A stretch of DNA of 64,000 nucleotides, from assembly GCF_002105155.1 (NCBI RefSeq), contig NW_019028981.1:310001-374000 (forward strand), given 5' to 3'. The notes beneath the pieces were generated by a model. The model was not told where the DNA came from, did no database searches, and worked only from the letters and a program-made list of their open reading frames with translations. Positions 49,510-64,000 of this stretch are shown here, one piece after another. The translations under genes and the position numbers were made by a program. Source of the stretch: Lobosporangium transversale. Its lineage: Eukaryota > Mortierellomycota > Mortierellomycetes > Mortierellales > Mortierellaceae. Numbering within the stretch: position 1 is the stretch's first letter; each line of letters opens with the position of its first letter.

Positions 49510-50811
49510 ATGGTTCTTGATTTCTTGCTTCCTTCGCCACCAAAGTCTTGGTCGGCTGATAAGACCTCAGTCTTTCACGCCAAGATCACTGCTCCCACAA
49601 AGGCCAGCATTCAGCCTGTGGGTCGCCACTTCCTTGCTCATGCACGCCGCCACATTCACTCACGTACCTTCTCCGAGGATGAAAAGGTCATTTCTGAAGC
49701 CGAGGCGGCTGCAAAGACTGCTGCTGAGAATGAGCAGGACGATGCTGATTTGGGCGATGAGCCTGAGGATCCTGCCATGCTCCGTCGTGATCCTAAAGAC
49801 TGGAAGGATCAAGACCAGTATGCTGTCTTGGGTCTCTCACACTTGCGCTACAAAGCCACTGAGGACCAGATCCGTCGTGCTCACCGCAGGAAGGTTCTTC
49901 GCCACCATCCCGATAAAAAAGCTGCTCATGGCGGTCTTCATGACGATGGTTTCTTCAAATGTATCCAGAAAGCTTTTGAGACACTCATGGACCCTGTGAA
50001 GCGTCGTCAGTGGGACTCTGTTGATCCTAATGTCCCCGATTCTGTACCAAACCCCAAGAGCAAGCTCGATTTCTATAAAGCCTGGGGACCGGTCTTTGAG
50101 CGTGAAGCTCGTTTCTCTAATATCCATCCTGTTCCTATGTTAGGCAATGAGGAATCGACTAAGGAGGAAGTGGAGTCCTTTTATAATTTCTGGTACAAGT
50201 TTGATTCGTGGAGATCCTTTGAGTGGATGGACAAAGAGGATGGCGAGGGTCACGACTCACGTGATGATAAACGCTATTTTGAAAAGAAGAACAAGGCTGA
50301 GCGTGCAAAGTTGAAGAAAGAAGATAATGCTCGTCTGCGTGAGATTGTTGACCAGGCCTTTGCACTTGACCCTCGTATCAAGACCTTTAAGGAGCAGGCA
50401 AGCAAGCAGCGTAATGCTAAGCGTCGCGAGAAGGAGGAGGCAGAGAAGAAGGCTGCTGAGGAGGCTGCTGCTGCTGCTGCTGCTGCTGAGGCTGCCCGTG
50501 TTGCTGCTGAGGAGGCAGAGAAGGCTTCCCGTGAGGATGCCAAGAAAAACAAAGAATTGCTGAAGCGTGCTGTCCGCAAAGAGAAGAAGAACTTGAAGGC
50601 ATTGATCAAGGATAACAACTACTTCCTACCAGCAAGTGAACCAGCCACTCCTGAACAGGTTGAACAGCAATTAGAGAGGTTGGATGCTCTTTTAGACGGA
50701 GCCAAGGGCTTGGATCAGCTTGAGGCAGTTCGCAAGACTTTGGAGGACGGTGTTAAAAATGGTAACATTGTCGAAGTCTTCAAGAATGAGGTTGCCAAGC
50801 GTTCGGCTTAG
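49510..50811 (+). CDS. ZUO1: Zuotin-like ribosome-associated J protein
   Basis: Single exon of 433 aa, the same length as yeast zuotin. The start is the ATG at 49510 (MVLDFLLPSP), not the upstream frame start at 49456, which precedes the conserved region. A J domain covers about residues 98-165 with the HPD tripeptide (133-135) that stimulates Hsp70 ATPase. The conserved zuotin block GPVFEREARFSNIHPVP follows. A long charged, Ala/Glu/Lys-rich helical segment matches the ribosome-binding middle domain. With Ssz1 it forms the ribosome-associated complex that guides nascent chains. It lies only 122 bp downstream of homoserine kinase, same strand. Confidence 0.95.
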   Translation: MVLDFLLPSPPKSWSADKTSVFHAKITAPTKASIQPVGRHFLAHARRHIHSRTFSEDEKVISEAEAAAKTAAENEQDDADLGDEPEDPAMLRRDPKDWKDQDQYAVLGLSHLRYKATEDQIRRAHRRKVLRHHPDKKAAHGGLHDDGFFKCIQKAFETLMDPVKRRQWDSVDPNVPDSVPNPKSKLDFYKAWGPVFEREARFSNIHPVPMLGNEESTKEEVESFYNFWYKFDSWRSFEWMDKEDGEGHDSRDDKRYFEKKNKAERAKLKKEDNARLREIVDQAFALDPRIKTFKEQASKQRNAKRREKEEAEKKAAEEAAAAAAAAEAARVAAEEAEKASREDAKKNKELLKRAVRKEKKNLKALIKDNNYFLPASEPATPEQVEQQLERLDALLDGAKGLDQLEAVRKTLEDGVKNGNIVEVFKNEVAKRSA

Positions 50812-51377
50812 AAAAACAAAATAAAATAAATAATTAGCCGTCAATTCATCCTTCACGATCCTCAACTGGAAATAAGCACTCAGTTTGCTCGTAAACTATT
50901 TTTCCGACATCTCTCATTTTGATGCTATTTGTTTGATGATGAAGAGCGGAACGTGCAGCATGATTATCTCGGGCAGAAAATGCAGAAGGAGACACGGGAT
51001 GGCTATTTTGTGTTTACGCCGCCCAGATGTGGGCATGTGCAGTGTTTTGTGTACATCACACTCGTTCTCGGGGTATTTTGCCCCGAGTTGAAAAACCCTT
51101 TCGGTTTCATTCTTTCCAACAGCTCTTCATCTCATCTTCCCTTCTGAATTCTTAACTTTTCCTCTTTTTCACAACTTGATACCTCTATGACAATCTAGAA
51201 TCAGAAGAGGAGCAATTCACACTTACACCTTTATACCAAAACTTAACAATTCATCTTTAATTGTCTATCTTTCACAATTACTCTCGTATACCATCATATA
51301 CCATCAAATACCATCATATACCATCATATAATCTCGTTAGGAGTGTTTATTACTGCTATTACTATTAGTTCGCACTC
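50812..51377. other. Intergenic region, promoter of ceramide glucosyltransferase
   Basis: No gene. About 51288-51333 holds four imperfect copies of a 12-bp ataccatcat-type repeat, 45 bp before the start codon. Confidence 0.5.
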
Positions 51378-54766
<3,389 letters not shown>

Positions 54767-54794
54767 TAGATCGTCGAAGCAAAACTCGATGCTT

Positions 54795-54826
<32 letters not shown>

Positions 54827-54990
54827 CATCCTATTCTTTTTTTTCATCCTATTCTTTTTTATCACTCTAATAATAATAATGATAACCATGTGTATGCGAA
54901 AATATATATATTTTATTTTTTAATTATGACAAATGGCGAATGTGATCTACGTGAATGAGGAAAAAATTACTACAAAATTGAGATAAGAGT

Positions 54991-56498
54991 TTACAGAGCC
55001 TTCTTGGCCTGCTGTGCCTTAAGCTCGACAGCCTTCTGGGCCTTCTGTCTCTCCTTGTAGGCGAGATACTTCTTGTTAGTACCAAAGATGTGATCCCACC
55101 ACCTGAAACTGGTAGAGAAGTTGTTGGTGAAGGCCATGTGATGATAGTCATGGTGCTCAGCGCCTGACCAACCAGGTAACCAGTTATGAGTAGACCAAGG
55201 AAAGTCATATCCAGAATGAGCCTCCACAGCCTGGAAAAGGCGAAGAGTCATCCAAGTCAAAGTTGTAATCAAGTGCAAATCTCCAGAGAACCAGCACCAC
55301 AAGAGAGGACCACCAATGGTGCCTGTGCCCAAGATCAAGACTTCGATAGGATGAGCGTACTCTGCGGCGAGACCGAAGGGAGCAGACCACTCATGGTGTA
55401 GCTTGTGAATATGCTTATAGAAGGGACCATAGTGAAGGCCGCGGTGCGCCCAGTAATGGAAGAAATCCTCAAAGAGAAAGAAGAGGAAAACCTGAGCAGC
55501 CATCTTTGTGCTATCAGAAAATAAAAATATAAAATAAAAATAAATGATGAGAAGTGTATTCAACTTTTACAATAAGTGCTTGTATAAATAAGGCGAGCAT
55601 TGGTACTTACAGAGGTGGGAAAGGAATAGTAGAAATGGCCATGCCAAAGTAGACAGCAACAGGATGAAATCCAACAATCATTGGCAACTCAAAGATGAAA
55701 TGGGAAAGGAGAACATAGCGGAAGACCTTCCATTGGTTCTCAGCCGTGTTCTGGATAGTCTTTTGCTGGATCTTGTACTTTTGTAAAGCAGGGATCTGAT
55801 CGGCGATCAAGTAGGGGAGACAGCGAGTGAAGTAGATGATCTCATGTGAAATAAAGAGGATGGCAAGGGTGACTAGAGCCTCATTGCGGCCCTCGAAGAG
55901 GGATTGCCATTTGGCTTCCAGATATGTCGGTGTTGTGTACGGAATCGTGGTATTGCTCCTACGTGGTTGTGAGAGAAAGAGAACTACTATTAAAATCAAC
56001 ACTATAATACATGAATGATGAAGTTTTGGTCAATAGCAAATGTATTTCCTCAACGGTTCAACGGTTGATTTGATTTCTCATTTGGTATTTTGCTGTGTAT
56101 CCACTTTGCTATGCGAATAGCTGATTTGTTCATTGTTGTACAGTAAAAAAAATGGCCAGAGCCATGCTGGAATCATCATATTCTACGTTGTTGCACAAAG
56201 ACCACGGCAAAGAAGGCTGCTAGCCTTTTGAAGTTGTCGTTATTCGAAGAGATTATCGTTGAAATACTCTTGATTTCCTTCACTAGTCACCAGCGTCCTG
56301 CTTACAAGTTAAGGAGCGGATCGAAGGGAAAGCATATGAAAATAAAGCATTTGTAACTGACATGTATAACTCAAGATTGTTTAAAACTGGTCCTGATAAG
56401 CAATAATCTGTGAGATCTGAAGATGCCAAAATGGAAAGTACAGACGAAGTATTCAAATCACATATTTTCCTGTTGGTCCTTTTTTTTAATACTTACAT
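54991..56498 (-). CDS. ERG25: C-4 methylsterol oxidase
   Basis: Three coding pieces (56498-56497, 55958-55611, 55510-54991) give 289 aa. The enzyme oxidises the C-4 methyl groups of 4,4-dimethylzymosterol in ergosterol synthesis, at the ER membrane. The three iron-binding histidine boxes are HYWAHR (about 135-140), HKLHHE (152-157) and HHDYHH. KYIHK-like and EYAHPIEVLILGTG blocks support the family. The second exon opens SNTTIPYTTPTYLEAKWQ with no upstream ATG in its exon. A strong donor (GCAT|GTAAGT at 56496) joined to the acceptor (ACGTAG at 55959) creates ATG from AT plus G, so the start codon appears to be split by a 538-bp intron. The fatty acid hydroxylase family call is firm; the start is inferred. 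Confidence 0.93.
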
Positions 56499-57699
56499 GC
56501 TGCCTTGCAAAATTAGGAGGAAGGATGAGAAAGAAGAATGGAAATGAATGAGATGAAGAAAGAGAAAAAAAAAAAAAAAGGAAGAATGCCTATCGTCCCA
56601 TCTCTTTTCAAAGAGCGCTCTCCTTCAAAGTTAAAGCGAGACCCGCACCCGTTCCATCGCTTTGCCTCATTCTGTTCCTCTATCCTTATTAGTATCGCCT
56701 TAGAGCATCCCATAGATAGACTTGGTATAATACCGACATGAGGTGAGGTGCGCTGGTGCTGTTTTCTCGTACAAACAGATATCAGCTCAGGTCGTGCCCG
56801 CCAATCAGATCCCAGGGATCGCTAGGCACAAAAAAAAAAAGACTGTGGCTTGATGCTCCGGATCCATTTTTGGATAAAACAGGAGCAGACGAATTGATCC
56901 ACTTAACACAGCTCGCCTAAGGAAAATTTCGCCAAATACAAATATTTACATATTTTGTTACCATTCTCTAATCAAAGAGCATGGCAGATGGACTGCCATA
57001 GTTAATCCCTCACAGTTTCCGCCATTATCGGCTGATCTTTATCATACAGACAAAATTTCAGTTCCTTATCCTATTGATATCCCGTGATCATAATTTTACT
57101 ATTGTTGAAATCCGCAAACCCATATCAATTTTTATGAGAGCGAGTCTACACCGTAACACATTCGGCTTGCAATTTTTAGAAGCATTGAGTAAAATCAGAC
57201 ACCCATAATCCCTTCTGAAACTCAACTGACGCGTTTAATAAGCATGAGTTTGCAGATCAAGAAAGGTATCTTGTAGTGGTAAAGATTCCAATTTTTTATG
57301 AAGAATCCGATGAGCTATAGTTATTGGGATTTAGGTGATCACTTTGACATAGTACAGCATCATCTTAGTCCCATCTAACCCTGATATATTCTCTGAGTGA
57401 GCGATTAACCTGACCGGATACCCCTTGATGCTAAAACTTGTATATTCTGGTTTTATCCACCTTTCTTACAAAGGAAGGTACATCGGAATGACGTATTTTC
57501 TATTCATTCCATGTAAGAAGCTTCCTCGTGTACCGCCAATGTTTCGTTCGTGGATATCTGACCTATTGAGAGGACATTGTCGGAATAACTGTAACATACA
57601 ATATTTTGCGTCTCCACTTCCATTTCATGCCCGCTTTCTATGAGAGGTTACTGCCATTGCCAAATGCGCTCGCGCCGGCTTTGTGAATCTCCAGTCTCT
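56499..57699. other. Intergenic region
   Basis: Upstream of ERG25, including its probable 5' UTR and promoter. No gene recognised. Confidence 0.45.
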
Positions 57700-59180
57700 C
57701 TACGGTAAGGTATAAAAATGGTAAGTGAAAGAAGAATAGTAACCTTATCCATATTGGCCACATGTTGCGGTATCAAAGTCTCGATGCTTGATCCTCTTAA
57801 GATAAAACTTCATGTCTTCTAGAGAGATGATGCTCATGGACGGTTGATACCCCTTTGGGATTGATCTCCACCTCAAGCCTTCCGTGTCTCACGGCTGTAA
57901 GGAGGCTGGCGATCAAGGTCCCCGGTCCCTGAGTCATCAACCACCCGTTAATGCCTTTCGAGGCTCAGTGTTGGTGCCTTGTAAGGCTTTTGCTATGCGC
58001 ATGTAACTTCTCGTCTGTCTAAAGCAGAGGTAATACCTCCCTTTCTAGATAATTGATGAATCCTTGCTGCATGGTTAAGATAGGTGTAAGCTTGTAGCCA
58101 TCTCCACATAACTTGTTCAAACGGATAAAGTTAACAATGGCTGGCTTTGTATAGCCGATCTCGTCTGCATGTTGGAGCAGCTCTCTCTTCTCGGCTTTTG
58201 TCGCAAGCTAGCGTAATAAAGTATATTATTGTTTCTTCTTGATACATCATCGAGGGATCAAGGATTTCAACGATCGCCATATAGGGCAACAATAACTGTA
58301 CATTGTCAAGGATGTCAGCGCAACCTTTTATAATAGGCCCTAATATTGGATATCAATTGAGGTGTTGTGGATCCCAACAAGGCTATTCCTGAAGATGTCT
58401 TTGGGTTTTTTGGTATTGTGGAAGGACATTTGCGCAGAAGCTCGTGAACGAGGCGTCCATTTTCTGCATTTTCCTGTATGGATATCTCGCATGAGAAAGG
58501 GCGAGAATAAGGCTTGATCCGCCTCCTCCTTGGGATACTCATAGTGCTCTTCCTCTTCAGACTGGGTGCCTATCTTTTTGATGGGTGAGCAGATCATGTC
58601 AGCATCTGGTGCTCGGTCCTAGACAGCTTTCATGTTTCAACTGTTTCTTCATGTGCTGAATAGCTGCGCCCAGAACAAGCCACGACCTCTATTATCTTTC
58701 GGCTAATAATGAAGCCTCCTTCAATTTCCTGGTAACTCCTTGGCAATCGCGACGTTGCCTTTAGCAGCTCTCATTGCGTTTACTCTTATAGTACCAGCCG
58801 CAAGCGTCACTGTTGGGTATTGTTTGTCTATGACATTGGTAAGCTGTGTCGACACGTCATCAGGACGGCTCTCTTTGTTTGCTTATTCCGGCTTTTGTCT
58901 CTTTGACGGTAGCTGGACAGCCTGTTCGCTGGGAGCCTGGGTCTTTGCGTGGGCGCTTTCCATTAGCGCATCTTCACTGCTTTAGGTAAGGGATGCTGCG
59001 TCCGTTGTGATCGGACCTTACACTTGCATCTTGGCTTTGGCGTGGCCATCATCTGATTGCTATGTTGACCGGGCAGCCCAAACACGGTCTGGTAAGAGCT
59101 ATACTTCTTGGAGCTGTGTAGCAACGCAGGCTTCCTGTCTGCTAACTTGTTACCGTACTTGGAATGAATGGCCATTAGCT
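57700..59180 (-). pseudogene. Decayed coding remnant of unknown family
   Basis: On the minus strand several protein-like stretches follow one another in different frames, separated by stops. They run MAIHSKYGNKLADRKPALLH (from 59175), then a Lys/Arg/Pro-rich segment, VSTQLTNVIDKQYPTVTLAA (about 58850), and KEEADQALFSPFLMRDIH (about 58520). Then come ELLQHADEIGYTKPAIVNFI (about 58170) and NGWLMTQGPGTLIASLLTAV with RHGRLEVEINPKGVSTVH (about 57950-57850). The region is less AT-rich than its surroundings. I do not recognise the family. It reads like a once-functional gene or transposon-encoded protein broken by frameshifts, although unmodelled introns could explain some breaks. Confidence 0.45.
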
Positions 59181-59784
59181 AACAGTATGCAATGACTACC
59201 CACAATACTTAAAATGCCGATATTTACCTTGCTGCCTGTTGAAGTTCCTGTCGCGACTGGATTATTTTACACTGCCGCTCACACAGTCATTGATATTAGG
59301 AGTTGTGCGATGTGTAAATCAAGATGGGTTCCTGGATCGAGTGACAATCCTCTAGAAGAGATTGAGCTCGGCAGGCACGTGCTCTGAACCCTCAAAAACC
59401 CTTTGTGCTTGGTTCCATCGTCTGACCTTTGTTTTTGGAGCTGTTCCCGAAATGCTGCTTATAACGTATTAGGATGGCCTAAAGGATTTTTTCAAATGGT
59501 CGAACATGCATCACGTGCAACATAAACCGTTTTGCATTTTGCGCTCTTAAAAAAAGAAAGGCTCCGTTTTCTGTTCCTGTTTCCTTGCACCCTTCTTTCC
59601 AATTCTCAACTAGGTCGAGCTAAAAGACAAAGTAGCCCGTCTCTTTGGAACTCTCATCCTCACTCTGACCTTCACCTTCATTTCAATTCATTCATTTCTC
59701 TTTCTTTTCCTCATTCCATTATTTTCCTCATATTTTCTATTACCCTGTCCTGTCCATCTTTCGTATCATCGCACCAGTATAACC
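59181..59784. other. Promoter region of MTHFR
   Basis: No gene; C/T-rich from about 59640 up to the MTHFR start codon. Confidence 0.5.
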
Positions 59785-62700
59785 ATGAAGATCATCGATC
59801 GTATCAAAAAGGGCCAGGAGGAAGGCCGCATGCCTTTCTCATTCGAGTACTTCTCTCCCAAGACTGCTCAGGTAACGATCACTCCATGATTTTCTCTAGT
59901 TTTCTTAGCATCGAAAAAGTCCCTGTCAGATCGTTAGATCGAGACAAATCTAGATTTTTGGTGACTCAGCCCGTGAAAATATAAGCTTCACTCTCATGCT
60001 TGGTTCATTCCTGACCAAGAAGGCTTTCTGCGAAGGATTCTTCATAAAAACAGTCATTCGAACTTAAACAGTATGACAGCAATCTATATGACTAATTGGA
60101 ATAAACAGAAGGATAGTAGCTGAAGATCGCAGCAAATAGCTTCCATGTTTATGAAAGCAGAAATAGATGATCGTTACTGCGCATTCTTTTTTTGCCACTG
60201 CCATTCTTTGCAAGGATCATTGGTTTAGGAATAAAATGACACGGGGATTCCATCCCCATTGATTGGACTGACTCAATATGATAACAAGATCAATCTTCTG
60301 CAACTCTATTTGACATGATTCTCTCCATGCCCCTTTTCACACTGTCTTTACAATTGACGAGGGATAGGCGCCAATACGATAAAGCAGACTCATACAATAA
60401 AAATTAAAAAAAGGTTATTAATTATTTTGCCTCTTTTTTTTTTTTTTTTTTTTTTTTTTCTTACGATAGGGCATGGTCAATTTGCACGATCGCATCGAGA
60501 GAATGTGCCACCTTGGTCCTGAGTTCATTGATATCACTTGGGGTGCAGGTGGCTCCCGCCCTGCAGCCACACTTGAGGTCGTATCGAATGCTCAGAAAGT
60601 GTATGGTGTTGAGACATGCATGCACTTGATCTGCACCAATAACCCAACCGACAAGATTGACAAAGCCTTAAAAGTAAGTACACATATAATATATATAATA
60701 GTGATATCGGAAAACTTTGATTTCAATTGTTGATAGTATATATATTATATATACATGGATTCAATCTTCATCTCCGCTCTCAACCCCACTAATGTTCAAT
60801 GAGTGCACAGAAGCATAAACTGGGCATATTCTCGTTGGCTAAGAGCGAGCTAAGGTGGACTGTCCCTGATGGGAAGCAATCACAACATCATAGATGAAAG
60901 GAATCTCTGGTATTTCATTTGCTGAGGAGTGTGATTCCATGTGAGATGAAATGATGTGATATGGTGGTACTGTGCATACACTTTTTTATTGCCGAAATGT
61001 TTGGAAGAAAGCATGGACAGTAGGAAACAAAAGTCCATTTATTCTCATGACAGTTAACGAGAGTAGCGGGGCTCTTTTTTTTTTAAAAAAAAAAACAACA
61101 ACTTTGTAACCCCACCGCTTTTTACCTATTTCATATGATAATTAAAAGGATACTCTATTGTGGGTGGAGGAAAAAGGATTGGCATAAGTTCTTGGTAGTG
61201 TACGTGAAATAACAAAGAGGGGTGCAAGCGGACAATTCTTTTCTGAGATATGAAATGTTATCAATGATCGACTTCAGGGTTGATCTGCCCTTTTCTCTAC
61301 ATCCACATAGCCTGCCACCTCCCATCTTCTGCACCGCGTCACCTATTCGGTTGTTGTTTTTTGCAAAATAACAAACGAAATTAATTGTAAACAGAGATTG
61401 TGTCAACTAATCATATTTTTTTTCTTGAAATTATAGGAAGCTCGCGCTTGTGGCAACCAGAACATTCTTGCACTACGTGGAGACCCACCCCATGGTCAGT
61501 CTGAGTGGTCAGCTTGCGAGGGTGGTTTGGCATACGCAGCTGATCTTGTCCGTTACATCCGAAAGACCCATGGTGACTATTTTGGTATTGGTGTGGCAGG
61601 CTATCCTGAGAAACATGCCGAATCTCCTTCTATGGAGGCTGATCTGTTGCATCTTAAGGAGAAGGTTGACGCTGGTGCTGACTTCATTGTCACTCAACTC
61701 TTCTTTGATGTTCCTATGTTTTTTGAATGGGTCAAGAAATGTCGTGCTATTGGCATTACCTGCCCTATTATTCCTGGCATTATGCCTATCCAAGCCTATG
61801 CTAGTTTCAAGAAGAATATTGTCGGCGTGCACGTCCCTCAATGGATCTTAGATGGAGTTGAGCCCATTAAGGTATGCAGAAACAATACATTCAATAGTAT
61901 CAAAAATCAAAGAGCGCCACTAACTCAGCTTTCTAAATCATTTCATCGCCTCTAGAATGATGACCAAGCCATTCGTGCATTTGGTGTAGAGGTTGGTATT
62001 AAGATGACCCGTGAGCTTATTGATGGCGGTGCTTGTGGTATCCACTACTACACCTTCAACTTGGAGCGTAGCACACGTTTGATCCTTGAAGGAGCAGGTC
62101 TTGTCAATAAGACTGTCTACATCAAAAAGAACATGCCTTGGCGCTCAAGCTTTGATGAGAAGCGCAAGGAGGAGTCTGTGCGTCCCATTTTCTGGTCCAA
62201 TCGTACGAAATCATATATCAGCCGCACAGACAATTGGGATGAATTTCCTAACGGTCGCTGGGGTGACTCGCGCTCACCAGCTTATGGTGATCTTGACCGA
62301 TATGGTGTTTATTTAAAGTACACAGCAGAAGAAGCGCACCAACATTGGGGCTCGCCTGAAAAGCTCGAGGACATCTACAAGCTCTTTGTTAAGTTTTGCT
62401 GTGGTGAGATTCTGACACTGCCCTGGAGTGATCAGGCTCTAGCATTGGAGTCTGGAACCATCAAGGATCGTCTTGTTGAGCTCAATTCGTGTGGATATTT
62501 GACAATCAACTCACAGCCCGCAGTCAATGGTGCTAAGAGTGATGACAAGATTGTTGGATGGGGACCAAAGGGTGGCTATGTCTATCAGAAAGCCTACCTC
62601 GAGTTCTTTGTTTCGCCCGAAATTCTAGAAAAGCTCAAGATGCGCCTGTCCAAGTCCCCTCAGTTCACGTATATGGCTATCAATAAGACTGGAGACCTGC

Positions 62701-63149
62701 ACACCAATACGAACGGTAGCAAGCCTAATGCTGTCACCTGGGGTGTCTTCCCGGGCCGCGAGGTTGTTCAGCCTACAATTGTTGAGCTCTCCAGCTTTGA
62801 TGCATGGAAGGATGAAGCCTTTGCATTGTGGGAACAGTGGTCGAGATGCTATCCACAAAACTCCAAGTCTCATGAACTTTTGAACAACATTAATCAAACC
62901 TGGTATCTGGTCAACATTGTAAATAATGATTACCACGAGAAGGACGGTATCTTTGAGCTCTTCAAGGAAGATATATTGAAGCTTCAGGCTCAGCAGACTA
63001 TTGTCGCTGACGGCGATGTTAATGGTATAGATGTACGCACAGGGGCAAGTGGAGCCAATATGGACCAAATTACTGCTAAGTTCAAGGAGACTACTGTGGT
63101 CAGCCCTGAGGTTGAGCCCCTGATCGTTGAGCAACCTCTGCGTGTTTAG
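59785..63149 (+). CDS. Methylenetetrahydrofolate reductase
   Basis: Four exons (59785-59871, 60470-60673, 61437-61871, 61956-63149), all phase 0, give 639 aa, the normal eukaryotic length. It reduces 5,10-methylene-THF to 5-methyl-THF for methionine synthesis. The start at 59785 gives MKIIDRIKKGQEEGRMPFSF, with the conserved catalytic Glu at about residue 21 (FSFEYFSPKTA). The TIM barrel continues with DITWGAGGS, NILALRGDPPHG, GVAGYPEKHAESP and DAGADFIVTQLFFD. The FAD domain ends near GIHYYTFNLERST. The C-terminal half is the eukaryotic regulatory domain (WGDSRSPAYGDLDRYG; GWGPKGGYVYQKAYLEFF). Yeast has two paralogues (MET12 and MET13), and I cannot say which this matches. Introns 1 (598 bp) and 2 (763 bp) are unusually long for this window. 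Intron 1 carries a T26 tract 10 nt before its acceptor. Confidence 0.96.
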
Positions 63150-64000
63150 ACAGCAGTTTCTTTGATCTTAGAGTTGGATGAGAAAAAAAAAGGAAAAAAA
63201 ATGCTATGAGGAGCATTTTGAATGGACAAGAGAGTGTATAGAGTGGTTTTATTCTGCTTACCGTGTTGCCCCTGACCTTTGCCCTTTCCTGTTCATGTTC
63301 ATGATTGCCACACTCCTTTCAGAGTTTTTTTTTTTTTTTTTTTTTTTTTTCTTTCCTAGCCATGACGCGGCCTTTTTATTTTATTTTATTTTATTTTACG
63401 TTTCACTCATCAACATCTCTTCCGACATTTGTAATTGCCTGTTCAACACAGGACTCTTCTTTCCTTTTTTTTTTTTTTTTTTTTTTTTTTTGCTTTTTAA
63501 CATTATTGTACATTCCTTTCATTGTATACCTACGCTTGTTCAACACACCCTGTATATAAGTATGATTCCCATCCCTCCTTTTTTTATTTGATTTTATTTT
63601 ATATGCGGTACTAAGATCTTAACCCACAAGGTACTATTCAAATAAAAATAAGAAAACAAGAAAGAATTGCTTGTGATTTTTCAAATAGTATCATTGTCGC
63701 TCTTCTCGTTTATAAAGGTATAAAAGTCATGAACAATCCTGTCTATTTCTCTTCTCTTTGTACATACTTTTCGTACTTCAGAAAGCATTCTTCCACAACG
63801 AATCTTACGCTCTCTATGATATGTTATTATTACTGCTTATCGTTATAAGTAAAGTAGTGGCTTCTTTCTCAGCTCGTGCTAATACATTATCGTATCGATC
63901 ATCTACTCTAGCGCTAGGTTGTGAGTTCCAAGTGTCGGTCATTTACTACCAGCGCGAAATGGAGGGCTATTTGGTAGCCAAGCCATTTATGTCCAGGGAA
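63150..64000. other. 3' flank and intergenic region
   Basis: MTHFR 3' flank with two T25-26 tracts (about 63326-63350 and 63465-63490), followed by AT-rich DNA to the window edge. No gene recognised. Confidence 0.5.

Overview
This is a nuclear window from a fungus. Nearly every gene has short GT-AG introns and carries recognisable fungal orthologues (SDA1, zuotin, PP2A B55, ERG25, MTHFR, homoserine kinase, ceramide glucosyltransferase, fungal bZIP with a DUF3425-type C-terminus). The ADAM metalloprotease, SAM-domain kinesin-13, free-standing peroxisomal hydratase 2 and a GPS2-like protein, together with very frequent poly(T)/poly(A) tracts, point to an early-diverging lineage. A Mortierella-like (Mucoromycota) genome is my best guess; this is inference, not proven by the sequence. 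Splice models were assembled by hand from reading frame, intron phase and GT/AG sites. Cumulative coding lengths are divisible by three for all of them.

Layout. 1-818: 353-bp tandem repeat, two full copies and one partial. 1295-3450 (-): seven-exon gene of unknown function with a weak nuclease-like motif. 4552-7223 (-): SDA1. 8675-11901 (+): ADAM metalloprotease. 12084-13745 (+): alcohol-acetyltransferase-like enzyme. 15576-20024 (+): kinesin-13 whose SAM domain is built from two tiny 5' exons. 20.7-24.5 kb: repeat island holding tandem, 5'-truncated LINE copies, a 70-bp LINE tail with an 18-bp target-site duplication, a tRNA-Thr(CGU), and a 639-bp MULE-like MITE with 23-bp terminal inverted repeats and 9-bp duplications. 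24883-25945 (+): peroxisomal enoyl-CoA hydratase 2 ending in SKL. 26589-28704 (-) and 31763-33539 (+): divergent bZIP and bHLH regulators separated by 3 kb.

33.9-46.0 kb: four consecutive minus-strand genes. They are a GPS2-like corepressor candidate, an Sds3-family HDAC-complex subunit, PP2A B55, and a mitochondrial TPC1-like carrier. 48097-50811 (+): homoserine kinase and zuotin. 51378-54766 (+): ceramide glucosyltransferase. 54991-56498 (-): ERG25, whose start codon appears to be split by an intron. 57.7-59.2 kb (-): decayed coding remnant. 59785-63149 (+): MTHFR.

Functional links are those of ordinary housekeeping neighbours, not a cluster. Ribosome biogenesis and translation are represented by SDA1, zuotin and the tRNA. 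Membrane lipids are represented by ERG25 and glucosylceramide synthesis, and aspartate-family/one-carbon metabolism by homoserine kinase and MTHFR. The adjacent Sds3-like and GPS2-like genes both suggest histone-deacetylase corepressors. I found no CRISPR array, operon or viral element.
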